Of a DNA stretch of 23,177 nucleotides, positions 6,797 through 14,272 are shown piece by piece. The DNA is from Oscillospiraceae bacterium (GTDB lineage Bacteria; Bacillota; Clostridia; Oscillospirales; Oscillospiraceae), in the NCBI GenBank assembly GCA_020025545.1, contig JAHHRX010000028.1:1-23177 (forward strand). The letters run 5' to 3'. Position 1 is the stretch's first letter. Each line of letters begins with the position of its first letter. Under the pieces are notes generated by a model. It searched no databases. It was given only the letters and a program-made list of their open reading frames with translations, and was not told the origin of the DNA. The position numbers and the translations under genes were made by a program.

Positions 6797-8415
6797 GAAA
6801 AACAAAACGAGCGATTCTGTTTTTGCTGGCGGCAGTCATGCTGGCGGGGATCCTTTTGACCGGCTGTCACGGTGCCAAAGAGCAGATTGCTTTCCGCACC
6901 CCGGAGGAATTTGACACCTCCCGCAATTATGAGATCACCTTCTGGGCGAAAAACGATACCAATCTGACACAGGTGAAGATCTACAAGAAGGCCATTGAGG
7001 ATTTCCGGAATCTTTACCCCAACATTACCGTGAACCTGCGGCTCTACACCAACTACGGCGATATTTATAACGATGTCATTACCAATATTTCCACAAATAC
7101 GACCCCGAATGTCTGCATCACCTACCCGGACCATATTGCCACCTATCTGACGGGCAATAACAGTGTGGTGCCGCTGGACGACCTTTTTGCAGACCCCAAA
7201 TACGGTCTGGGCGGCAGTGAGATTCGTTTCGACGGCCCCCGTCAGGGAGAAATCGTGGAAAAGTTTCTCAATGAGTGCGCCTTTGACGGATACCATTATG
7301 CCGTTCCCTTTATGCGCTCCACGGAAGCCTGCTATATCAACAAGGACTATGTGGAAAAGCTGGGCTATGAAGTGCCGGATGTGCTCACCTGGGATTTTAT
7401 CTGGGAGGTTGCCGACAAGGCTGCCGAGAAAAATGCCGACGGCACTTTCAAGGTAAACGGTCAGAAGGTGATGTTCCCCTTTATCTATAAGTCAACGGAC
7501 AACATGATGATTCAGATGCTGAAGCAGAAGAATGGGGGCTACTCCAATTTCCGGGGCGATATCGAGATTTTTAACGATACCACCAAGGAGCTCCTGCAAA
7601 ATGTGGCTGACCATGTGGGGAAAAAGGCATTTACAACGTTTGCCATTTCCGGCTATCCTGCAAATTACCTCAATGCCGGTCAGTGCGTTTTTGCCGTTGA
7701 CTCTACCGCCGGCGCCACATGGATGGGATCTCATGCACCGCTTTCCGACATCAGCGAGGACAAATATGTGAACTTTGAAACGGCGGTGCGCCCGATTCCT
7801 CAGTTCGATCCGGAGCATCCCCAGATGATTTCTCAGGGTCCCTCCGTCTGTATCTTTAATAAGGAAGACCCTCAGGAGGTGCTGGCCTCCTGGCTGTTTA
7901 CCCAATATCTGCTGACCAATGATGTGCAGATTGCCTATTCCCAGACGGAAGGCTATGCGCCGGTGACATCCAAGGCTCTGCAAAACGAAGCCTATCAGGA
8001 CTACCTTTCCCGTGGCGGCGAGGATAATGACCTGCACTATGATGTGAAAATTCAGGCGGCAAAGCTCCTGATTGATAATATTGACAATAGCTTTGTGACC
8101 CCGGTGTTCAACGGTTCCACATCTCTGCGCAATGCTGCGGGGCAGCTGATCGAAAATGTCACTAAGTCTGTCCGGCGGAAAGAAACCGTGGACGATGCCT
8201 ACTATGAAAAGCTCTATCAGAATGTCAGCTCCCTCTATCGGCTGGATCAGCTGTCGGGAGCAGGATCTGACGGCAAGGCTCAGCTGGGGCCGCTTCCGAA
8301 AATGTCGGTCATATTGCTCGGTTCTCTGGCAGGAGTGTGGGTGCTGATTGGTGCTTATGCCATATATCTGGCACGGCAAAAGAAAAAAGCGGAAAAAGAC
8401 CGGAAAATCCATTGA
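6793..8415 (+). CDS. Extracellular sugar-binding lipoprotein with C-terminal membrane anchor
   Basis: A 540-residue solute-binding protein of the CUT1 importer. Residues 1-24 are a lipoprotein signal peptide with lipobox LLTGC (C25 lipidated). The body (about 45-490) has the periplasmic-binding-protein pattern of family 1: EITFWAKND, IEDFRNLYPNITVNL, and a late GPSVCIFNKEDPQEVLASWLF segment. The C-terminus is unusual: residues about 504-527 form a hydrophobic span (SVILLGSLAGVWVLIGAYA) followed by a basic tail ARQKKKAEKDRK. The protein would be tied to the membrane at both ends. It is longer than the usual 420-450 residues. The ATG overlaps the preceding permease stop codon. Placing the binding protein last rather than first is also less common. 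The ligand is unknown. Confidence 0.9.
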   Translation: MRKTKRAILFLLAAVMLAGILLTGCHGAKEQIAFRTPEEFDTSRNYEITFWAKNDTNLTQVKIYKKAIEDFRNLYPNITVNLRLYTNYGDIYNDVITNISTNTTPNVCITYPDHIATYLTGNNSVVPLDDLFADPKYGLGGSEIRFDGPRQGEIVEKFLNECAFDGYHYAVPFMRSTEACYINKDYVEKLGYEVPDVLTWDFIWEVADKAAEKNADGTFKVNGQKVMFPFIYKSTDNMMIQMLKQKNGGYSNFRGDIEIFNDTTKELLQNVADHVGKKAFTTFAISGYPANYLNAGQCVFAVDSTAGATWMGSHAPLSDISEDKYVNFETAVRPIPQFDPEHPQMISQGPSVCIFNKEDPQEVLASWLFTQYLLTNDVQIAYSQTEGYAPVTSKALQNEAYQDYLSRGGEDNDLHYDVKIQAAKLLIDNIDNSFVTPVFNGSTSLRNAAGQLIENVTKSVRRKETVDDAYYEKLYQNVSSLYRLDQLSGAGSDGKAQLGPLPKMSVILLGSLAGVWVLIGAYAIYLARQKKKAEKDRKIH

Positions 8416-8440
8416 TTTATTGATTTTATGTAGCTATAAT
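8412..8440 (+). promoter_or_regulatory. Sigma-A promoter of the abundant lipoprotein gene
   Basis: -35 TTGATT (8412-8417) overlaps the stop codon of the binding-protein gene. The spacer is 17 bases and the -10 is a perfect TATAAT (8435-8440). The predicted transcript starts near 8447, where a small hairpin (GCGAT 8447-8451 with ATCGC 8460-8464) begins. Confidence 0.75.
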
Positions 8441-8487
8441 AATTGTGCGATGAAAATGAATCGCAATAAATTGAAGGAGAAATCAAA

Positions 8488-9300
8488 ATGAAAAAGTATA
8501 TCGCTTTGCTGTTGGCTCTTGTGCTGACTTTTGCGGTTGCCGGCTGTGCAACTCAGAAGCCCGCTGAGACCACGACCCCCGCAACTGATGCCCCTGCAAC
8601 CGAGACTCCTGCAACTGAGACTCCTGCAACCGATTCCGGCGTTAAGGTTATGACCCACGACGAGTACATCGCCGCTGAGCTGGATGCCGAAGTCATTGTT
8701 GAGACCTATGTTCAGGCTACACAGAGCTGGTGGGAAAAGGATGGCCAGGGTGTCATCACTGTTTATGCCCAGTCTGAGGACGGCGCTTACTTCATGCACG
8801 AGATGGCTTGCTCCAAGGAAGATGCCGCTAAGCTCACTAAGGGCACCAAGATCCGTGTCACCGGCCATAAGACCGAGTGGAACGGCGAAATTGAGATCAA
8901 GGACGCTACTTTTGAGTTCGTCGATGGCGACAAGTTTGAGGCTGAGGCATTTGATGCAACTGCTCTGCTGGGCACCGATGACCTCGTCAAGCATCAGAAC
9001 GAGTTTGTGTCCTTCAAGGGCATGACTGTTGAGGCCTCCAAGGATGCCGACGGCAACGAGGCTGCATTCCTCTACAAGTGGAATGGCTCCGGTAAGGAAG
9101 GCGACGACCTGTACTTCAACGCTTCCGTGGGCGGCAAGACCTACTCCTTCGCTGTTGAGTCTTACCTCTGCGACAAGGATAGCGATGTCTACAAGGCTGT
9201 TAAGGCTCTGAAGGTCGGCGACAAGATCGACATGGAAGGCTTCCTCTACTGGTACGAGGGATCTCAGCCCCATATCACTTCTGTGACCCCCGCAAAGTAA
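8488..9300 (+). CDS. Lipoprotein with Thr/Pro-rich linker and probable OB-fold domains
   Basis: A 270-residue lipoprotein. Residues 1-19 are a signal peptide with lipobox VAGC (C20 lipidated). A repetitive linker of PATET units follows (about residues 25-52). The rest alternates strands in a way that suggests one or two OB-fold modules (AEVIVETYVQATQSWWEKDGQ, TKGTKIRVTGHKTEWNGEIEI, then KVGDKIDMEGFLYWYEGSQPHITSV), seen in surface lipoproteins of gut Clostridia. Lysine is almost always AAG and GCT/GTT/GAG codons dominate, unlike the flanking genes, suggesting high expression. The ATG at 8488 has AAGGAG eight bases upstream. It has its own promoter and a strong terminator, so it is probably not part of the transporter operon. 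Function unknown. Confidence 0.8.
   Translation: MKKYIALLLALVLTFAVAGCATQKPAETTTPATDAPATETPATETPATDSGVKVMTHDEYIAAELDAEVIVETYVQATQSWWEKDGQGVITVYAQSEDGAYFMHEMACSKEDAAKLTKGTKIRVTGHKTEWNGEIEIKDATFEFVDGDKFEAEAFDATALLGTDDLVKHQNEFVSFKGMTVEASKDADGNEAAFLYKWNGSGKEGDDLYFNASVGGKTYSFAVESYLCDKDSDVYKAVKALKVGDKIDMEGFLYWYEGSQPHITSVTPAK
8581..8640 (+). repeat. 15-base tandem repeat coding for the PATET linker
   Basis: Four units of 15 bases (8581, 8596, 8611, 8626), each close to GCAACCGAGACTCCT. The first three are nearly identical and the last is partly degenerate. They encode the extracellular linker right after the lipid anchor. Such repeats can change copy number by slippage without a frameshift. Confidence 0.8.
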
Positions 9301-9316
9301 GTTATCGCTTATAAAC

Positions 9317-9352
9317 AAAGTCCGCAATCCCAACCGGGATTGCGGACTTTTT
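9317..9352 (+). terminator. Strong intrinsic terminator after the lipoprotein gene
   Basis: AAAGTCCGCAATCCC (9317-9331), loop AACC, and GGGATTGCGGACTTT (9336-9350) form a perfect 15-pair stem followed by TT. It also works for the converging DUF975 gene, whose stop codon is at 9369. Confidence 0.92.
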
Positions 9353-9368
9353 CATATGGTCGGCAGGC

Positions 9369-10334
9369 TCAAAGATGGGGCCCTTCGATGATTTTGGGGG
9401 CTTTGGGAATGATGCACGCATTCAGTTCTTCATAGGCATGGGCGTAGGTGACGGATACTTCGTTTTGCTTCCATGCGTACAGAGCCAGTCGGGTCAGCAG
9501 ATAAAGAACGAAGCAACCGAAATAGATGAAAGAAGAGGAGAAGGGCAGCTTAATGTTCAGCAGGGAGAGAATCAATCCGCCGTTGCTGATGCCCACCACC
9601 AGAAAATCCAGCACATAGAACCACCAGAAGCTGAGATCTACCTTCAGCAGCTTCATGCACCTGTTCTTTGTCATAAAGCGGCTGGCCTGCAAGGCAGCGA
9701 AAGCCCCTTCTTCCGGATGATCCATCAGCCGGTAGGAAGCCATCCGCAGACGGTACATAACGGGAATTAGCAGCAGCGCGATAAATACCAAGGTGATGAT
9801 CGCCATAGGAACGGAGAAATTCGACATGAGAATATCCAGCTGTGCCTGACTGGCGCCGTCGGCAACGGCCTTTTTGTATCCTGCGGCCCAAGGGGTTAAC
9901 AGGAATACGGTGTTGGCCAGATTAACACACAGCACCATGATGGCTCCGTAAATTACGTTCTGCAGAAGCGTGTACCGCAGTACCGGACCGAACTGACGGA
10001 AGCCTTCCGCCAGATCACGGGTGGCAGCTTCCTGTCTGCGTGCCAGCTTCAGGGTGATATAGGTGTAGCCCATATTCCAGAAGGGGAGTAGAAGCGGCTG
10101 GGCAAGCTGCAGCGTGATTTGGGCGGTTGTCAGACTGGAACGCATATCCATGCCGTCAAGTCCGCCGGTATCACGCATCATTTGATCCAGACTGTAATTG
10201 GCCACAGTGAGGATAAAACCAACCAGTATAGCGAAGCCGGTGTAAATGATCACAAGCCGTCTGGGATTGGAATTGGAGGAGGCAATAGATTCGCGGGCGG
10301 ATTTTTTCAGCGCCGCAGGATCAAGAGTTACCAT
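9369..10334 (-). CDS. DUF975 family membrane protein
   Basis: A 321-residue polytopic membrane protein with about six predicted spans (near residues 27-47, 69-95, 120-146, 174-196, 236-258 and 266-287). The N-terminal LKKSARESI segment, the YRLMDHPEEGAFAALQASRFMTKNRCMKLLKVDLSFWWF-type stretch (about 201-239) before the fifth span, and the YLLTRLALYAWK ending fit the DUF975 family, whose function is not known. The ATG at 10334 has AAGGAAG (10342-10348 read in reverse) seven bases away. It is divergent from the XRE/TPR regulator, with 145 bases between the two starts, so the regulator could control it; that is inference. A weak promoter (TTGCAT, 16 bases, TAATAT) can be read on the minus strand in the gap. 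Confidence 0.8.
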   Translation of the reverse strand: MVTLDPAALKKSARESIASSNSNPRRLVIIYTGFAILVGFILTVANYSLDQMMRDTGGLDGMDMRSSLTTAQITLQLAQPLLLPFWNMGYTYITLKLARRQEAATRDLAEGFRQFGPVLRYTLLQNVIYGAIMVLCVNLANTVFLLTPWAAGYKKAVADGASQAQLDILMSNFSVPMAIITLVFIALLLIPVMYRLRMASYRLMDHPEEGAFAALQASRFMTKNRCMKLLKVDLSFWWFYVLDFLVVGISNGGLILSLLNIKLPFSSSFIYFGCFVLYLLTRLALYAWKQNEVSVTYAHAYEELNACIIPKAPKIIEGPHL

Positions 10335-10403
10335 AAATCATCTTCCTTTTTTCGTGTAATATTACTATGGTAAACCTAAAATGCAAAAATAGCAAATGAA
10401 ATT

Positions 10404-10442
10404 TTTCCATTGGTGGAAATTTGGGAAGAAATATGCTACAAT
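10404..10442 (+). promoter_or_regulatory. Promoter of the XRE/TPR regulator with overlapping dyad
   Basis: -35 TGGAAA (10414-10419), 17-base spacer, and extended -10 TGC-TACAAT (10437-10442). The dyad TTTCCA-TTGG-TGGAAA (10404-10419) covers the -35 box exactly, the position expected for autorepression by an HTH protein. Confidence 0.6.
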
Positions 10443-10479
10443 AGGGGTAAATACAACTTACCCGTCAGGAGGATGCGCC

Positions 10480-11298
10480 ATGGAATTGGGGAAAAGGCTC
10501 CGGCAGGCCCGGCTGGAAATGGGAATTTCTCAGCGGCAGCTTTGCGGCGATACCATCACCCGGAATATGCTGTCGAAAATTGAAAACGGCTCGGCGATGC
10601 CCTCCCTGGAGACGCTGTGCTATCTGGCAGCAGTGCTGGGAAAGCCAGTCAGCTTTTTTCTGGATGAAAACACCGTGACTTCTGCCAATCAGCAGGTCAT
10701 GTCAGAGGCACGGCAGGCCTACCGGCTGCAAGATTACGGCAAGGCTCTGAAAATTCTGGAAAAATACCGGCGCCCGGACCCGGTTTTTGATGATGAGCGG
10801 GGCCTTTTGCTGGTGCTTTCCCGGCTGGGGCTGGCGCAGCAGTCTCTGGAAAAGGGACAGGGACCTTATGCCCGACAGCTTTTGGAAGCGGCGGGACAGG
10901 ACAGAGCCCTGACCCCTTATTATACGGCGGAGCTGGAACGGCGCCGGCTTCTGCTGCTGGCAGCGGCCTGCCCGGAACAGGCGGCGGCCGCAGGAGCGGC
11001 TTTGCCGCCGGAGGACGATGCTTTGCTCCTGCGGGGACAGCTGGCGCTGGAGCAGGGAAAATACAGGCGGTGCATTGCCCTTTTGGATGCCTGCGAAAAT
11101 CAGGACCTTTCCAGATGGCACTATCTTCGGGGAGAGGCGCTGTTCGCACTGAAAGATTATCGGGCTGCGGCAGAGCAATACCACGCTCTGGAAGATACCG
11201 ACCCGGCGCACAGCCTTGGCAGACTGGAGAGCTGTTACCGGGAGCTGGAGGATTATAAAATGGCTTACGCCTATGCCTGCAGGCGGCGAAATCCCTAG
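10480..11298 (+). CDS. XRE-family regulator with TPR-like C-terminal domain
   Basis: A 272-residue protein. Residues 1-63 form an XRE helix-turn-helix (LGKRLRQARLEMGISQRQLCGD, ITRNMLSKIENGSAMPSLETL, LAAVLGKPVSFFL). The rest is helical with TPR-like pairs (EARQAYRLQDYGKALKILEK, LEQGKYRRCIALLDACE, YLRGEALFALKDYRAAAEQYHAL, SCYRELEDYKMAYAYACR). This layout is common in Oscillospiraceae and resembles peptide-sensing RRNPP-type regulators, but no cognate peptide gene was seen. The ATG at 10480 was chosen over the open frame back to 10396 because AGGAGG lies at 10467-10472, seven bases away, and the promoter lies inside that extension. Likely targets are itself, the divergent DUF975 gene and perhaps the downstream symporter. 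Confidence 0.85.
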   Translation: MELGKRLRQARLEMGISQRQLCGDTITRNMLSKIENGSAMPSLETLCYLAAVLGKPVSFFLDENTVTSANQQVMSEARQAYRLQDYGKALKILEKYRRPDPVFDDERGLLLVLSRLGLAQQSLEKGQGPYARQLLEAAGQDRALTPYYTAELERRRLLLLAAACPEQAAAAGAALPPEDDALLLRGQLALEQGKYRRCIALLDACENQDLSRWHYLRGEALFALKDYRAAAEQYHALEDTDPAHSLGRLESCYRELEDYKMAYAYACRRRNP

Positions 11299-11324
11299 GA
11301 AGGAATTTTTTCTTTTCTTTGGGT

Positions 11325-11353
11325 TTGACAAAATGGTGCAAATGGAGTAGTCT
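11325..11353 (+). promoter_or_regulatory. Promoter of the alanine/glycine symporter gene
   Basis: Consensus -35 TTGACA (11325-11330), 17-base spacer, and a poor -10 TAGTCT (11348-11353). The weak -10 suggests low basal activity or an activator. No terminator separates it from the regulator gene upstream, so read-through is possible. Confidence 0.55.
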
Positions 11354-11386
11354 ATGACACAGCACTGCCTTTGAGGGAGAAGAAAT

Positions 11387-12781
11387 ATGCACATGATCAC
11401 GGCAATTTATAATCTTTTTTGGGGAGACATTTTCACCCTTCCGCTGCCCGGCGGCGGATCTGTGGGGATCTCCCTGCTGGTTCTGATTTTGATTCCGGCG
11501 GGTATCTTCTTTACCATCCGTACCCGGTGCCTGCCTGTTCGGTGTTTTCCGGAAATGGTTCGGGTCACGGTGGAAAAGCAGAGCGGCGGCAAAAACGGCG
11601 CCATTTCCGGACTGCAGACTTTGATCGTCAGCACGGCAACCCGTGTGGGCATGGGAAATCTGGTGGGCGTTGTGGCAGCAGTTTCCGTGGGCGGCGCAGG
11701 CGCAGTGTTCTGGATGTGGATTACTGCGGTGATCGGCGCTTCCACTGCTTTTGCAGAAGCCACCCTTGCCCAGCTCCACAAGCGGGAGGATCCGGTCTAC
11801 GGCGGCTACCGTGGTGGCCCCGCTTACTATATCCACGACTTTTTCCGGAGGGATAACCCGAGAAAATGTCCACTTTCCGTGCTGTTTGCCCTTTCTGCGC
11901 TGCTTTGCTGGTGCGGCATCAGTCAGGTTATCGGAAATTCCGTATCCTCTTCTTTTTATAATGCGTTCCACATCCCGCCCATTGTGACCACTGCGGTTCT
12001 GGTGGTGACGGCGGCGCTGATTGTGCTGCGCAGGGAGAGCAGTATTAAGGTGCTGGATATTATCGTGCCGATCATGGCGGCGTTTTATTTTGGTATTACA
12101 GTGTTCGTCATCGTGAAAAATGCCGCCCTGCTGCCGGGGGTATTCCAAAAAATCTTTGCCGAGGCCTTCGGACTGCGGCAGGCTGCGGCAGGCGGCTTTG
12201 GTGCGGCACTGATGAACGGCGTGAAACGGGGACTTTTCTCCAACGAAGCAGGCTCCGGCTCCGCTCCCTGTGCGGCGGCTGCCGCCAAGGTGAGCCACCC
12301 CGCCAAGGCAGGACTTTTGCAGGCCTTCGGTGTCTTTGTGGATACGCTGGTACTTTGCACCTGCACAGCCATGATTATGCTGCTGGTGCCGGAGGAAACA
12401 CTGAGTGGTCTGGAAGGCATGGAGCTTTTGCAGGCAGCTATGTATCACCATTTCGGGCAGCCCGGTGTGATTTTCATTGCCATTACGCTGTGGCTATTCA
12501 GCTTTTCCACTTTTATCGGTATTCTTTATTATGCCCGCTCCAATGTTTCCTATCTTTTTGACAGCAGCCGAAAAGCGCAGACGGCTTATAAGCTTCTGTG
12601 CCTCGGAATGCTGTTTATCGGCGGACTTGCGGCTTATACCTTCGTGTGGGAGCTGGGGGATATCGGCATTGCGCTGATGACTGTGTTTAATATGATGGTG
12701 CTGCTGCCTATGTCGGGGAAAGCCATCCGCAGCATGAAGGAATATGAGCAGCTGAGAAAAGCCCAGCGGCAAAAGAAATAA
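11387..12781 (+). CDS. Alanine/glycine:cation symporter (AGCS family)
   Basis: A 464-residue membrane transporter that brings in alanine or glycine with Na+ (or H+). Family marks: TIRTRCLPVRCFPEM near residue 43, GGKNGAISGLQTLIVSTATRVGMGNLVG-type segment at about 67-94, YGGYRGGPAYYI at 138-149, and the AGCS signature NEAGSGSAP at 286-294 followed by the A/H-rich AAAAAKVSHPAKAGL. Ten or more hydrophobic spans are visible and length is typical. The ATG at 11387 has GAGGGAG at 11373-11379, seven bases away. It converges on alr across one terminator; both concern alanine, which may be meaningful or chance. Substrate preference between alanine, glycine and other small amino acids cannot be decided from the sequence. 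Confidence 0.93.
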   Translation: MHMITAIYNLFWGDIFTLPLPGGGSVGISLLVLILIPAGIFFTIRTRCLPVRCFPEMVRVTVEKQSGGKNGAISGLQTLIVSTATRVGMGNLVGVVAAVSVGGAGAVFWMWITAVIGASTAFAEATLAQLHKREDPVYGGYRGGPAYYIHDFFRRDNPRKCPLSVLFALSALLCWCGISQVIGNSVSSSFYNAFHIPPIVTTAVLVVTAALIVLRRESSIKVLDIIVPIMAAFYFGITVFVIVKNAALLPGVFQKIFAEAFGLRQAAAGGFGAALMNGVKRGLFSNEAGSGSAPCAAAAAKVSHPAKAGLLQAFGVFVDTLVLCTCTAMIMLLVPEETLSGLEGMELLQAAMYHHFGQPGVIFIAITLWLFSFSTFIGILYYARSNVSYLFDSSRKAQTAYKLLCLGMLFIGGLAAYTFVWELGDIGIALMTVFNMMVLLPMSGKAIRSMKEYEQLRKAQRQKK

Positions 12782-12837
12782 ATGTGCAAAAAAGGAAAAT
12801 GTAGCGCTTTGAAAAGCGGTGGATCCATTTTATAAAC

Positions 12838-12880
12838 AAAAATCCGATGAAGGCTTCAGAAACGCCTTCATCGGATTTTT
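12838..12880. terminator. Shared bidirectional terminator between the symporter gene and alr
   Basis: AAAAATCCGATGAAGGC (12838-12854) pairs perfectly with GCCTTCATCGGATTTTT (12864-12880) around a 9-base loop. Flanking A and T runs give a U-tract on both strands. Confidence 0.93.
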
Positions 12881-12939
12881 ACTTTTCCTGTTTGTTATGC
12901 CGCAGGACAGGAGCCCTCCGAAGGGCTGACTGCCTTAGC

Positions 12940-14094
12940 TTATGTGTCCAGAAGATAATGTACGGCGCAAACCTGCTTTCCACCGGCGTAATAGAGACGG
13001 GGGACACGGCGGCTGATGCCGCAAAGCAGTTCATAGTTAAAGCTGTCAGCCATGGCGGCAAGCTGTTCGGCGGTTATGACTTCATCGCCGTTTCGTCCCA
13101 TGAGGGTCACGGGATCTTCCAGAGAGGCGTCCGGAATGTCGGTCACATCTACCATCATCTGATCCATGCAGATCCGCCCAAGAATGGGAGCCTTTTTCCC
13201 GCGGATCAGCACATAGAACCGATTGGAAAGGCTTCTGCGATAGCCGTCGGCGTAGCCAACAGGAACGGTTGCCACCACTGTGGGGCGGGTGGTTACATAG
13301 GTGCCGCCATAGCTGATTTCCCGACCGGCGGGAAGACACTTGATGTGGGTGATCCGGCTGATCCATTCCAGCGCCGGGCGGATGCTGAGAAGCCCGGGAT
13401 CCACCTGATCGCTGGGATACAGTCCATAGGTGACGATGCCGGAGCGAACCATTTCGTATTTGCAGGGGAAATTCATCAGACCTGCGGAGTTGTCCAGATG
13501 GCGAATGGGAATCTCCACCCCACGGGCTTTCAGCAGGCCGTCAAATTCTGCAAAAAGCTCTGCCTGCGCCCGGGATCGGCTGAGATCCGCACAGTCGGCC
13601 GTGGCGAAATGACTGAAAAGTCCCTCGGCTTCAAGCCCCGGCAGGCGGGCAATCTGTGCGCAGATATCTGCATCCTGAGGCGTAGCCTGAAAACCAATGC
13701 GGCTCATGCCGGTGTCTACGGCAAAGTGAAACCGGGCGGTACGGCCCTGCTTCTGCGCCTCCCGGGAAAGGGCGGCGGCATCCTCATAGCGGAAAATGGC
13801 AGGACGGATTTCCTGACGAACCGCCAGAGGAAAGGCGGAAACCGGGGTTTGCCCTAAAATGAGAATGGGTTTGTGAATGCCGGACTGCCGCAGTTCCAGA
13901 GCCTCCAGCACGGATGACACACCGAAAAATGCGCACTTTTCTTCCAGCAGCCGGGCAATCTGCACGGCTCCGTGACCGTAGGCATCGGCTTTTACGATGG
14001 CCATGACGGGTACGCCGGCCTTCCGGCGGACGGCGTCAAAATTTTCGGAAATCCTATCCAAATCTATTTTTACATAGGTATTATCAAAATCCAT
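12940..14094 (-). CDS. alr: Alanine racemase
   Basis: A 384-residue PLP enzyme that interconverts L- and D-alanine, supplying D-alanine for peptidoglycan and, in spore formers, sometimes regulating germination. The N-terminal TIM barrel carries the PLP lysine K35 in IVKADAYGHG. The second catalytic base, Y262, is in SYGGTY, matching Tyr265 of the Geobacillus enzyme. HFAVDTGMSRIGF (about 123-135), GYADGYRR (280-287) and GRICMDQMMVDVT (306-318) are also conserved. The ATG at 14094 has GGAG eight bases upstream. It is divergent from the CapA gene and probably monocistronic. It lacks the usual neighbours acpS, murF or a toxin-antitoxin pair. Length and motifs are normal. Confidence 0.96.
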   Translation of the reverse strand: MDFDNTYVKIDLDRISENFDAVRRKAGVPVMAIVKADAYGHGAVQIARLLEEKCAFFGVSSVLEALELRQSGIHKPILILGQTPVSAFPLAVRQEIRPAIFRYEDAAALSREAQKQGRTARFHFAVDTGMSRIGFQATPQDADICAQIARLPGLEAEGLFSHFATADCADLSRSRAQAELFAEFDGLLKARGVEIPIRHLDNSAGLMNFPCKYEMVRSGIVTYGLYPSDQVDPGLLSIRPALEWISRITHIKCLPAGREISYGGTYVTTRPTVVATVPVGYADGYRRSLSNRFYVLIRGKKAPILGRICMDQMMVDVTDIPDASLEDPVTLMGRNGDEVITAEQLAAMADSFNYELLCGISRRVPRLYYAGGKQVCAVHYLLDT

Positions 14095-14122
14095 GGAATC
14101 AACTCCAAAGCAAATATAGGAT

Positions 14123-14151
14123 ACTATACCATAATCTTCGGAAAAAGTAAA
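14123..14151 (-). promoter_or_regulatory. Sigma-A promoter of alr
   Basis: Read on the minus strand: -35 TTTACT (14151-14146), 17-base spacer ending in TGG, and -10 TATAGT (14128-14123). The TG makes an extended -10. It lies 29 bases upstream of the start codon. Confidence 0.75.
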
Positions 14152-14173
14152 CCGAAGCCTTGGGAAAACCGAC

Positions 14174-14202
14174 TTTACAGAAAGAAAAAGCTGTGGTAAA
14201 AT
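14174..14202 (+). promoter_or_regulatory. Sigma-A promoter of the CapA-family gene
   Basis: -35 TTTACA (14174-14179), 17-base spacer ending in TGG (extended -10), and -10 TAAAAT (14197-14202). A GGCCTG-AAAA-CAGGCC hairpin (14226-14241) lies in the leader, 16 bases before the ribosome site AAGGAG at 14258-14263. Confidence 0.75.
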
Positions 14203-14272
14203 AAGTATTACTTTCCCGCAGAAATGGCCTGAAAACAGGCCTGCACAATGATAAATTAAGGAGAAACGATAT

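Noticed and set aside
10396..10479. N-terminal extension of the XRE regulator
   Set aside because: The promoter and dyad lie inside it, and a strong ribosome site precedes the ATG at 10480.
10697..12451. Long minus-strand frame (584 codons) opposite the regulator and the symporter gene
   Set aside because: It is antisense to two well-supported genes and spans their junction. The translation is Cys/His/Pro/Arg-rich with no domain, as expected from codon bias in the real genes.
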